A stretch of DNA of 22,727 bases from JABCPE02 sp963517805 (GTDB lineage: Bacteria; Bacteroidota; Bacteroidia; Flavobacteriales; Weeksellaceae). Every line of letters begins with the position of its first letter. Position 1 is the first letter of the stretch. Positions 15,066-22,627 of the stretch are shown in pieces. The notes under the pieces were generated by a model. That model had not been told where the DNA came from. It worked only from the letters and a program-made list of their open reading frames with translations, and made no database searches. A program made the translations under genes and the position numbers. The DNA lies in the NCBI GenBank assembly GCA_963517805.1, contig CAUQHD010000004.1, positions 1 through 22,727 on the forward strand. Direction: 5' to 3'.

Positions 15066-16649
15066 CTATTTAAAATGAATATTATAATAATCTTTTATAT
15101 CTATTTTTTGTGAAGGATTAAACACATAATGTTTTACACCTTCTGCTGTTTCGTTTTCTAGACTAAATCCTACTTGTTCTAAAAAGTCCTTTGTCATTAC
15201 ATTTTTTTTGGTAGGAATATATTCAGCTTTTAATGGTTTATTTGTATTCTTTATAAGTTGTTTTATAATGCTCAATAGTGTTATTTTTTCTATTTCGCGT
15301 CCTAAAATACGGCAACTCAAGAGATAAGAGTCTATAAAAAGCTCCTTATCTGTCTCATCTATAATGCAGGCAATAGTAATGCCATTATCTCCGAATTTAT
15401 CCTTTACATTAGCTACATATAAATGACTGCCTGACTTGATTTTTAACTTTAAATCTTCCTCTGTATAACGCTGAGTGCGTAGATTAAATTGATTGGTTTT
15501 TTGAGTCATTTGAGCCAATCGCGAAAGATGCCCTTCTTCAGCCTTAAAAATAGTTACCTCGATAGATAAACTAGCCAAATAATCATCAATATTTTGGAAT
15601 ATTTTTTTACTTTCGTTCCTATGAAAATTTTCTTTATACTGTTCGGTCTTTTTAATATCTTCTTCTGATAATTCAAAAGTATTAAAATAGGTATGATAAA
15701 GTGACCAAAAGTATTGAACTAATTTATGAGGACTCTCAGGAAAGTCAGGTACCTCTACTTCAGGAAGAAGCTCTTTTACTAGTTGCCGTTCTAATGGATT
15801 ATCGTCAATAAAAACAAAACTATCAGTACTTATATTTAGCTCTTCAGCAATAGATTTTATATTTTCTGCTTTGTTTTGCCAGTTGATACGATAGGCAGAT
15901 AGTACACTATCATTAATTAGGTTGTTGGGATTATTTTTCCATAATTCTTGCACATCTTCTAAATTGTTTTTACTACAAACGGCAAGAATAATCCCTTTTT
16001 TAGAGAGCATTAATAATAATTCTTGGAAGCGTTTAAACGCATTTCCTGGATAGTCTTGACCTAGTTTTACTCCATGTATGCCATCCTCACCTACAACACC
16101 GCCCCATAAAGTGTTATCACAATCCAGAACAATACATTTTTTGCGTTTTAGACTGATAAAGTCTAATTGCTGGGCAAACCATCTCTTAAAAGGCTTTGCT
16201 AGCTTTGGATTAAGTATCATTTGTGAGGTAAAGAAGAAACGCCAGTCTATTTTTTCTATCAATTGTTCTTCTATAAAGGTATTGATATCCAATATTTTTA
16301 TATTTCCTTTTTCTAAGGAAAGATTTTTAAGAAACTCATAGTTAAACTGTTGAATAGCTGTTGAAAGTTCATTGTATTTTAACTGCCAATTTTGTTGATA
16401 AGTATTAAATAATGTAAGTATTACAACTCTTTGATTTGTAATAAATTGACTAATTAAAGATATTTTAGATTTAATTTCTTCAATCTCTTCAATTTGAGCT
16501 TCAGGAGTTTTACTAGGATCTATCTGATAAAATATAACAACTGTATCATACATCTCTACAGGTATAGATACATCTCCATATCCGCTAAAAGAGCAGTTAC
16601 TATCAAAAAGGTATTCTACAGTATAATTTCTATATATAAAGGTTTTCAT
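15066..16649 (-). CDS. FkbH-like HAD-IIIC protein (acyl-ACP loading or phosphatase)
   Basis: The 527-residue protein has the FkbH layout. An N-terminal region (about 1-165) resembles the SGNH-like part of the family. The HAD-IIIC domain carries the nucleophile motif DCDNT at 176-180 in VLDCDNTLWGGVVGEDG, CSKNN around 225-229 and IDDNPLE at 281-287. A C-terminal GNAT-like part holds RLAQMTQKTNQFNLRTQRY and FIDSYLLSCRILGREIE. Characterised FkbH proteins load a glyceryl unit from 1,3-bisphosphoglycerate onto an acyl carrier protein while removing phosphate. An ACP six bases downstream fits that role. The start overlaps the VOC gene's stop by ATGA. The actual acyl group here is inferred, not shown. 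Confidence 0.9.
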   Translation of the reverse strand: MKTFIYRNYTVEYLFDSNCSFSGYGDVSIPVEMYDTVVIFYQIDPSKTPEAQIEEIEEIKSKISLISQFITNQRVVILTLFNTYQQNWQLKYNELSTAIQQFNYEFLKNLSLEKGNIKILDINTFIEEQLIEKIDWRFFFTSQMILNPKLAKPFKRWFAQQLDFISLKRKKCIVLDCDNTLWGGVVGEDGIHGVKLGQDYPGNAFKRFQELLLMLSKKGIILAVCSKNNLEDVQELWKNNPNNLINDSVLSAYRINWQNKAENIKSIAEELNISTDSFVFIDDNPLERQLVKELLPEVEVPDFPESPHKLVQYFWSLYHTYFNTFELSEEDIKKTEQYKENFHRNESKKIFQNIDDYLASLSIEVTIFKAEEGHLSRLAQMTQKTNQFNLRTQRYTEEDLKLKIKSGSHLYVANVKDKFGDNGITIACIIDETDKELFIDSYLLSCRILGREIEKITLLSIIKQLIKNTNKPLKAEYIPTKKNVMTKDFLEQVGFSLENETAEGVKHYVFNPSQKIDIKDYYNIHFK

Positions 16650-17038
16650 TGTTCTAATAATTCAATAAGCCCTATAGAAGGGTGGTACAAAAAGCATATT
16701 TTTCGATTATTAAAAGCGACTGCTTCTACAGGAGCAACTACCACAATAAAGCGTTCTTTTTTTAATGTAGCTATTTGTTCTTCTATATCTGCTACTTCAT
16801 AACATATGTGGTATAATGAGGTTCCTACTTTATTAATAATTTTTGTTACAGGATTTTTTTCATCAGCTGGAGCTACAAGTTCTATTAAATGATCATTTTT
16901 ATTTTTTAAAAATAGTAAATAGACACCTTGTATAGGATCGTGGATTATCTCTGTGACTTTTTCATATCCTAATGAAAGAAATGCACTAACACTTTTATCT
17001 ATTGATTGTGTTGCCAATCCGTAATGATGAACTTTCAT
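16646..17038 (-). CDS. VOC-fold (glyoxalase/epimerase-like) metalloenzyme
   Basis: The 130-residue protein has the vicinal-oxygen-chelate fold: two beta-alpha-beta-beta-beta units with a complete set of likely metal ligands, His5 in VHHYGLAT, Glu53 in LIELVAP, His77 in LYHICYEV, and Glu126 in GLIELLE. This 2-His/2-Glu set is typical of methylmalonyl-CoA epimerases and glyoxalases, which act through an enediolate on carbonyl-adjacent carbons. Coupled by an ATGA overlap to the FkbH-like gene, it may epimerise or isomerise the acyl unit on CoA or ACP. That is an inference from context. It lies 48 bases after the acyltransferase gene, in an AT-rich spacer with no promoter motif seen. Confidence 0.9.
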   Translation of the reverse strand: MKVHHYGLATQSIDKSVSAFLSLGYEKVTEIIHDPIQGVYLLFLKNKNDHLIELVAPADEKNPVTKIINKVGTSLYHICYEVADIEEQIATLKKERFIVVVAPVEAVAFNNRKICFLYHPSIGLIELLEQ

Positions 17039-17086
17039 TATATTATTTAATAATTTAGACTAATATTAATTTGTAACTATAAAATA

Positions 17087-17740
17087 TTAATTGTTATTAC
17101 CAAACTTAACTACACTTGCTGGATTACCAATATAAGTATGTCCATCTTTTGTGTTTCGTAGAACTAAACTACCAGCTCCAATTATGGTATCATTTCCTAT
17201 TGTGAATTTTTCTAGAATAGTGGAAGAGCTACCCAAGAAATTTCTGTCACCAATTTTTATATTCCCAGAGATTCTAGCATTGGGCATTATTGTATTATAG
17301 TTGCCAATTTTGGTATCATGTCCTACAGAAATAAAACAGTTAAATATATTAAAATTTCCAATATGGATATTACAACTAATAGAACATCCAAAGCCTATAA
17401 TATTCCCTTGCCCTAAAGACATATTATTTTTGTCAAAAAAAATAATGTCAGGAGCAATTAGGTTAGGAAAATAAATATTAGGTGAGTTTATACTTTTTAC
17501 AATAACTTCAATTGCAGATGGTTTTGCAATAGCTACAACTACAGCAAGAGATTCTGGATAAGAATTTAAATCTTTTATTCTCCCTAAAACTTTACCATAT
17601 TCATTTTCATAGCCAATATCCTTTACATCATCAAAAAAACCGATGAAATCCCACTCTTTGCTCTTTTCATTGATAGCATTGATGAGGCATACTACCTCTC
17701 TTCCAAATCCACCAGCACCTATGATTGCTATTTTTTTCAT
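17087..17740 (-). CDS. NeuD/PglD-family sugar O- or N-acyltransferase
   Basis: The 217-residue protein has the two-part NeuD/PglD layout. A small Rossmann-like N-terminal domain begins KKIAIIGAGGFGREVVCLI with GAGGFGRE at 8-15. A left-handed parallel beta-helix follows, with hexapeptide repeats from about residue 95 to 205 (LGQGNIIGFGCSI, IGNFNIFNCFISVGHD, IGDRNFLGSSSTI, IGNDTIIGAGSLV). His141 in SVGHD is the likely catalytic base. Relatives N-acetylate UDP- or dTDP-4-amino sugars with acetyl-CoA (PglD, VioB-like) or O-acetylate sialic acid. Next to a VioA-like aminotransferase (three bases away), N-acylation of the 4-amino group is the likely role. The acyl donor may be ACP-bound given the downstream genes. 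Confidence 0.9.
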   Translation of the reverse strand: MKKIAIIGAGGFGREVVCLINAINEKSKEWDFIGFFDDVKDIGYENEYGKVLGRIKDLNSYPESLAVVVAIAKPSAIEVIVKSINSPNIYFPNLIAPDIIFFDKNNMSLGQGNIIGFGCSISCNIHIGNFNIFNCFISVGHDTKIGNYNTIMPNARISGNIKIGDRNFLGSSSTILEKFTIGNDTIIGAGSLVLRNTKDGHTYIGNPASVVKFGNNN

Positions 17741-17743
17741 TTT

Positions 17744-18826
17744 TTAATTATTTTGAACTCTTAACATTAAACGGCAAATATAATCAATTTCTTCTTCTGT
17801 CAAATCAAAATATAGCGGAAGACAAAGCACTCTTTTTGAAATATCCTCTGTGATAGGGAATTCTACCTTTGGGAGATATGGCAGAGAAGAAGCCAAACTC
17901 GGATAAAAATATCTTCGGGTAAAGATTTCATTAAGGTCAAGCTCTGCTTTGATTTTTAATAAAAGCTCCTCTGATTCCAAAACCACAGGATAGTAGGCGT
18001 AGTTTTGGGTCGCATCCTTATACCAAGCTACTTTTCGTGCTTTTAGGTTTTTTAGATTTTTATCGTAGCATTCGGATAGTTTTTTGCGTTGGTTGTGGAT
18101 TGCCTCGGTGTGTTTTAGGTTTGCTAATCCCATAGCGGCGTGAAACTCAGAGTTTTTGCCATTAATTCCCAATTCCGAAAAAGAATCAAATCCAGAAATC
18201 CCAAAATTACGAATAGACGCCAGTTTTTTAAGCAAATCAGGATTTTGGGTAATAATCAGTCCGCCTTCCACAGAGTGATAGAGTTTAGTGGAATGTAGGG
18301 AACAAGTGGAAATATCACCATATTCAAAAACAGATTTTCCGTTTACTTTTACTCCAAAAGCATGGGCGGCATCGTAGATTACTTTTAAATTATGTTTTTT
18401 AGCAATCTGCTCTATTTTAACCACATCACAAGGGTTTCCGTAGACATGCGTAGCCAAGATAGCTTGGGTTTTCTCTGTGACGGCGTCTTCTATTTTGTCT
18501 GCATCTATGCATAGAGATTCGGGACAAATATCCACAAATACCGGCGTACAGCCTTCCCACACAATAGAACTTGTAGTCGCCACAAATGAAAACGGCGTGG
18601 TTATAATCTCTCCCGTTATACCCAAAGCCTTGATAGCCATTTGGATAGCTACAGTTCCATTGGTTACAAATAATAAATGCTGAACATTAAGGAATTCTTT
18701 CAGTTCCATTTCTAACTGACTAGCCAGAGGTCCCATATTAGTAAGCCATTGGCGGTTCCAGATTCCATCTATATATTTTAGATATTCCTCTTTTGGAGGG
18801 AGGAAAGGTTTAGTTACAGGTATCAT
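17744..18826 (-). CDS. Sugar aminotransferase, DegT/DnrJ/EryC1 family, VioA-like
   Basis: The 360-residue PLP enzyme opens with IPVTKPFLPPKEEYLKYIDG and has TNGTVAIQMAIKAL at 55-68, Asp152 and His155 in YDAAHAFG (PLP ring and cofactor contacts), and the Schiff-base Lys181 in SLHSTKLYHSVEGG. The HSTKLYHSVEGG form and the N-terminus resemble VioA, the dTDP-4-keto-6-deoxyglucose 4-aminotransferase that makes dTDP-Qui4N, more than the 3-aminotransferases, which have a PGKNLGA-type lysine loop. The exact sugar and nucleotide are inferred. It heads the minus-strand operon: a TAnnTTTG element lies 16 bases before its ATG. No 4,6-dehydratase is present in the window. Confidence 0.92.
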   Translation of the reverse strand: MIPVTKPFLPPKEEYLKYIDGIWNRQWLTNMGPLASQLEMELKEFLNVQHLLFVTNGTVAIQMAIKALGITGEIITTPFSFVATTSSIVWEGCTPVFVDICPESLCIDADKIEDAVTEKTQAILATHVYGNPCDVVKIEQIAKKHNLKVIYDAAHAFGVKVNGKSVFEYGDISTCSLHSTKLYHSVEGGLIITQNPDLLKKLASIRNFGISGFDSFSELGINGKNSEFHAAMGLANLKHTEAIHNQRKKLSECYDKNLKNLKARKVAWYKDATQNYAYYPVVLESEELLLKIKAELDLNEIFTRRYFYPSLASSLPYLPKVEFPITEDISKRVLCLPLYFDLTEEEIDYICRLMLRVQNN

Positions 18827-18842
18827 TTACATTATATTTTTA

Positions 18843-18850
18843 CAAATATA
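18843..18850 (-). promoter_or_regulatory. TAnnTTTG -7 element driving the polysaccharide operon
   Basis: The plus strand reads CAAATATA, which is TATATTTG on the minus strand, identical to the element before yicC. Sixteen bases separate it from the aminotransferase ATG at 18826. It is in the 71-base divergent gap (18827-18897) with a second element facing the other way. No -33 TTG is clear. Confidence 0.5.
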
Positions 18851-18872
18851 CTAAATTATCCACATAAATACT

Positions 18873-18880
18873 TATTTTTG
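18873..18880 (+). promoter_or_regulatory. TAnnTTTG -7 element ahead of the first asparagine synthase
   Basis: TATTTTTG matches the Bacteroidota -7 element and lies 17 bases before the ATG at 18898. It is back to back with the minus-strand element at 18843-18850, only 22 bases away, so the two divergent promoters must overlap in their upstream regions and may be regulated together. Confidence 0.5.
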
Positions 18881-18897
18881 CATAAAATACATATTTT

Positions 18898-20724
18898 ATG
18901 TGCGGTATAGCAGGTATTATTAAAACAGGTATAGGAAAAAAGGAAGAATACAAAAGTATTATTAAGAAAATGACCAATGTTATTATTCATCGTGGTCCAG
19001 ATGATGAAGGAGCAGAGTTTTTTGATAACGCTATCATTGGTTTTAGAAGGCTGTCCATTGTAGATTTATCGCAGGAAGGCCACCAGCCGATGTATTCCTC
19101 TACTAAAAATGAGTGCATTAGTTTTAATGGCGAAATATACGGCTACAGGGATATTAAAAAAAATCTCCCAAAATATCCTTTTAAAAATAATACAGATACT
19201 GAGGTCATACTGGCGTTATACCAAAAATACGGGAAAGAACTGCCAAAGCATCTTAATGGGATGTTTGCTTTTGCTATTTGGAATGAAGAAAAACAAGAGC
19301 TTTTCTGTGCAAGGGATAGATTTGGGGAAAAGCCATTTTATTATGCCTTTGGAGAGAGTGGCGAGTTTATCTACGCTTCAGAGGTAAAGGCAATTTTGGC
19401 AAGCGGTTTGGTAAAACCTGTTATAAATGAAGAGGCATTGGCTCATTATCTAAAACACTTGTATTTAGACCGCCAGCAGTGCATATACAAGAATATTTTT
19501 GTGCTTCCATCGGCGCATACGCTATTGTATAAAGATGGAAAAATAGAGATAAAAAAATACTGGAAAATTCCTCAGCAGGAAATTGAAATATCAGAAGAAG
19601 AAGCAATAGAGAAGCTGAGAGAATTAACGGAAAAATCCATTCAAAAACATATCCATGCCGATGCCAAAGTCGGGGCGTTCCTCAGTGGGGGACTGGATTC
19701 GGGGACGGTCGTTGCCCTTTCATCAAAATATACAGATAAACTTTCTACCATTGGTTTTGCCTACGAAGGCGATATGAACGAAATGCCAGAGGCGAGAAAA
19801 ATGGCAGAAAAATACAATTGTGACCACCACGAAGTCTATATGAACGATGAAGAAATCGCAGAGGTAATGGAGAAAATTTATTCCAAATTAGATGAACCAC
19901 TAGGAGATTCGGCATTGCCGGCACTATATAAAATATGCGAAAAGGCGCGTGAAGAAATGAAAGTGGTAATCACTGGTAATGGCGGAGATGAACTTTTCGG
20001 CGGCTATGGATGGTATCAGACAGAATTAGAAATCATGAAAGAAGGTAAAACCAGCCCTATTCTTCTGCCTTTTTATAAATTAGGTTCGCTAATTTCAGAT
20101 AAATTGAATTTACAAAAACCATTAGCCTTTTTTAGAAAAAAAGTTTTCTTTGGAAAAAATCCGGATATTGTTACTTTTCATAAGAAAATTTATAATTTCT
20201 TTTCTGATGCGGAAATCCGCGAATTGGGAGTAACAGCCGAATATAAAAAAGATTATGGACTGAATTTAGACCCTAAAACGCTGAATACTTGCCTAAACAT
20301 GGACCTTATGGATGTTTTTCAAGGAGATTTTATGGTAAAGGATGACAGGATTTCTATGATGAATTCCATAGAGCTTCGTAATCCTTTCTTAGACAAGGAT
20401 TTGGTGGAGTTCTGTGTGTCGCTTCCTGCTAAGTATAAAGTGGATGAAAACCAGCGAAAAATTATCCTGCGAAAGACTTTTGGAGACAAATTGCATCCAG
20501 ATATTTTAAATAAATCTAAACAAGGGTTTGGTGCACCGAGAGAGCGATGGCTGAGAAAACCAGCAGTTGAAGAATTAACCCAAAAATATCTTAAAAATCC
20601 TCAAAATAAAATGTTCCGATACCTTTCCTATGATGCCGTGCAGAAGCATCTTTCCTATGGGCAGAAGCATTGGTCTCTGCTCGTTCTCGGTATTTGGTTT
20701 GATAAAGTTTATGCAGGAAATTAA
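18898..20724 (+). CDS. asnB: AsnB-type glutamine amidotransferase 1
   Basis: The 608-residue protein has a class II glutaminase domain with nucleophile Cys2 (MCGIAGI), HRGPDDEG, Arg51 in RRLSIVDLS, Asn77-Gly78-Glu79 in FNGEIY and Asp100 in NTDTEVIL, so the glutamine-binding set is intact. The C-terminal synthetase domain has the pyrophosphate loop SGGLDSG (263-269), where SGGLDSS is usual, and GNGGDELFGGY, where Asn361 occupies the position of the catalytic Glu348 of E. coli AsnB. AsnB makes asparagine from aspartate, glutamine and ATP; homologues in polysaccharide loci are thought to amidate uronic acids. Location beside the sugar operon favours the latter. A TAnnTTTG element precedes it. 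Confidence 0.93.
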   Translation: MCGIAGIIKTGIGKKEEYKSIIKKMTNVIIHRGPDDEGAEFFDNAIIGFRRLSIVDLSQEGHQPMYSSTKNECISFNGEIYGYRDIKKNLPKYPFKNNTDTEVILALYQKYGKELPKHLNGMFAFAIWNEEKQELFCARDRFGEKPFYYAFGESGEFIYASEVKAILASGLVKPVINEEALAHYLKHLYLDRQQCIYKNIFVLPSAHTLLYKDGKIEIKKYWKIPQQEIEISEEEAIEKLRELTEKSIQKHIHADAKVGAFLSGGLDSGTVVALSSKYTDKLSTIGFAYEGDMNEMPEARKMAEKYNCDHHEVYMNDEEIAEVMEKIYSKLDEPLGDSALPALYKICEKAREEMKVVITGNGGDELFGGYGWYQTELEIMKEGKTSPILLPFYKLGSLISDKLNLQKPLAFFRKKVFFGKNPDIVTFHKKIYNFFSDAEIRELGVTAEYKKDYGLNLDPKTLNTCLNMDLMDVFQGDFMVKDDRISMMNSIELRNPFLDKDLVEFCVSLPAKYKVDENQRKIILRKTFGDKLHPDILNKSKQGFGAPRERWLRKPAVEELTQKYLKNPQNKMFRYLSYDAVQKHLSYGQKHWSLLVLGIWFDKVYAGN

Positions 20725-20734
20725 AAGATAAATT

Positions 20735-22627
20735 ATGTGCGGTATCAATGGGCTGGTGTATAAAAATGCAGAAAACACAGATGTTCAGAACATTATAGGA
20801 AAAATGAACCAAAAAATCATTCATCGTGGGCCTGATGAAGATGGTTTTTTCGTGGAACATTTGGAAGACAAAACGATAGCTTTCGCCATGAGAAGGCTTT
20901 CTATCGTTGATTTATCCACGGGGAAACAACCGATTTTTACCGAAGATAAGAGCAAGGTCATTGTTTTTAATGGTCAGATATACAATTCTGAAGAACTGAA
21001 AAAAACACTCGTTCAGAAAGGTTTTGCTTTTTATACTTCTTCTCCTGCGGAAGTGGTGCTAAAACTCTATGAATGTTTTGGTTTAGAGGCTTTTAAGATG
21101 CTTGACGGTGTGTTTGCTTTTTCTATATATGATAAAATTTTGGGCAAAATTTTCATCGCTCGAGATTTTTTCGGTGACAAACCACTGCATTACCAGCATT
21201 CTGAAAAAGGTCTAATCTGGGCATCAGAGCTGAAATCTATTATTTCCGTTTTGGATAAAAAAACAGAAATAGACAACATAGGGCTGAATCTCTATTTTCA
21301 GCTGACCTATATCCCTGCGCCTTTTACTATATATAAGGGAATCAGTAAGTTAGAGTCCAATAGTTTCATAGAATATGATGTAAATACTAATGCTCTTAAA
21401 ATTCATGAAATTCATACAGAAAAGATTGAAAAACAGCAAATTAGTTTTGATGAGGCTAAGAAAAATGTAAGAAAATTAGTTGAAGAAAGTGTGAGCTCTC
21501 GCAGTGTTTCGGATGTTTCGCTGGGGGCATTCCTGTCGGGAGGAGTGGATTCTTCTATTATAAGTCTTTGTTTATCAAAGCAGTCCGATAGTAAGATAGA
21601 TACTTTTTCCATCGGTTTTGATAAAAAATCTTTTGATGAAACCGAAAAATCAAGGCTCGTGGCGAATCTTATCGGTAGTAACCACCATGAATTCGTGATT
21701 TCCGAGAAGGATTTGACTGCCCATTTGGATGAGATTTTGCTGAATTTTGATGAGCCTTTTGCAGATTCATCAGCTCTTCCGAGTTATATAGTCGCTTCTA
21801 AAACAGCTGATTATGTGAAAGTTGCCCTTACAGGAGATGGAGGCGATGAGGTTTTCGGAGGGTATAATAAATATTTAATCGGAGGAATTAACCAAAAATA
21901 TACAAGTCTGGTTCCCAGATTCTTACACCAAAGTGTGCTGAAAGTAGCAAACGCTTTGACCAAACAAAAAGGAGATGAACGAGGACTGAAATTTAAAGTT
22001 AGAAAGGCTTTAAATTCAATAGATTATGACCATTTCTTTTTTTATAACATTATAAAATTAGGTTTCACAGACAAGGAAATGTCCATTTATCTCAATGAAA
22101 AAGACAGAGTCAAAAATCCTTTGGCGTATTATCAGCAAAGAATCCCAAATCCTAAAAATCTCACGGATTTCAGGAATGTAGATAAGATGATAAGTCTCGA
22201 AGGAGACATGATTGTAAAAGTGGATAGAACGAGTATGCTGGCATCTATGGAATGCAGAGCTCCGTTTTTGACCAGAGAGATTTGGAATTACACCCTGAGC
22301 CTTCCAGATGAGTATCTGCTGAAAGGAAATAACAAGAAAATGATTCTGAAAAAAGCTTTTGAAAACGAATTTCCAGAGCAGTTTTTGGAAAAGTCTAAAA
22401 AAGGCTTTGGAGTTCCTGTCGGAGACTGGCTTAGACAAGGGATGAGAAACGAACTTTTGAGCTATATAGATGATAAATTCCTAGAAGAACAGGATGTATT
22501 TGATATTCAGAATATTAAGAGAATAGTTCTCAATCACCTGAATTCCGTAGAGGACAATTCCTTTAAAATCTGGACTTTTTATTGTTTCCAAAAGTGGTAT
22601 AAAAACATATATTTAGCAACCAAATAA
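20735..22627 (+). CDS. asnB: AsnB-type glutamine amidotransferase 2
   Basis: The 630-residue protein begins MCGINGL with nucleophile Cys2, then HRGPDEDG, Arg54 in RRLSIVDLS and Asn79-Gly80 in FNGQIY. Two acidic residues that hold glutamine in E. coli AsnB are changed: Glu76 is Gln81 here and Asp98 is Pro104 (SSPAEVVL, where SDTEV or SDCEV is usual). The synthetase domain looks complete in its ATP site, with SGGVDSS at 268-274 and GDGGDEVFGGY with Asp368 at the Glu348 position; PFLT at 510-513 replaces the usual PFLD. It is about as long as other cluster-associated AsnB proteins. It starts ten bases after the first asnB and is probably co-transcribed. The two are clearly divergent, not a recent duplication. 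The last 100 bases of the window hold no gene. Confidence 0.93.
   Translation: MCGINGLVYKNAENTDVQNIIGKMNQKIIHRGPDEDGFFVEHLEDKTIAFAMRRLSIVDLSTGKQPIFTEDKSKVIVFNGQIYNSEELKKTLVQKGFAFYTSSPAEVVLKLYECFGLEAFKMLDGVFAFSIYDKILGKIFIARDFFGDKPLHYQHSEKGLIWASELKSIISVLDKKTEIDNIGLNLYFQLTYIPAPFTIYKGISKLESNSFIEYDVNTNALKIHEIHTEKIEKQQISFDEAKKNVRKLVEESVSSRSVSDVSLGAFLSGGVDSSIISLCLSKQSDSKIDTFSIGFDKKSFDETEKSRLVANLIGSNHHEFVISEKDLTAHLDEILLNFDEPFADSSALPSYIVASKTADYVKVALTGDGGDEVFGGYNKYLIGGINQKYTSLVPRFLHQSVLKVANALTKQKGDERGLKFKVRKALNSIDYDHFFFYNIIKLGFTDKEMSIYLNEKDRVKNPLAYYQQRIPNPKNLTDFRNVDKMISLEGDMIVKVDRTSMLASMECRAPFLTREIWNYTLSLPDEYLLKGNNKKMILKKAFENEFPEQFLEKSKKGFGVPVGDWLRQGMRNELLSYIDDKFLEEQDVFDIQNIKRIVLNHLNSVEDNSFKIWTFYCFQKWYKNIYLATK

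Noticed and set aside
22058..22438. 126-residue minus-strand frame inside the second asnB
   Set aside because: Antisense to conserved AsnB motifs and without any recognisable feature.
18898..22627. Recent tandem duplication of asnB
   Set aside because: The two proteins differ throughout, including active-site motifs and length, so they are old paralogues or were acquired separately.
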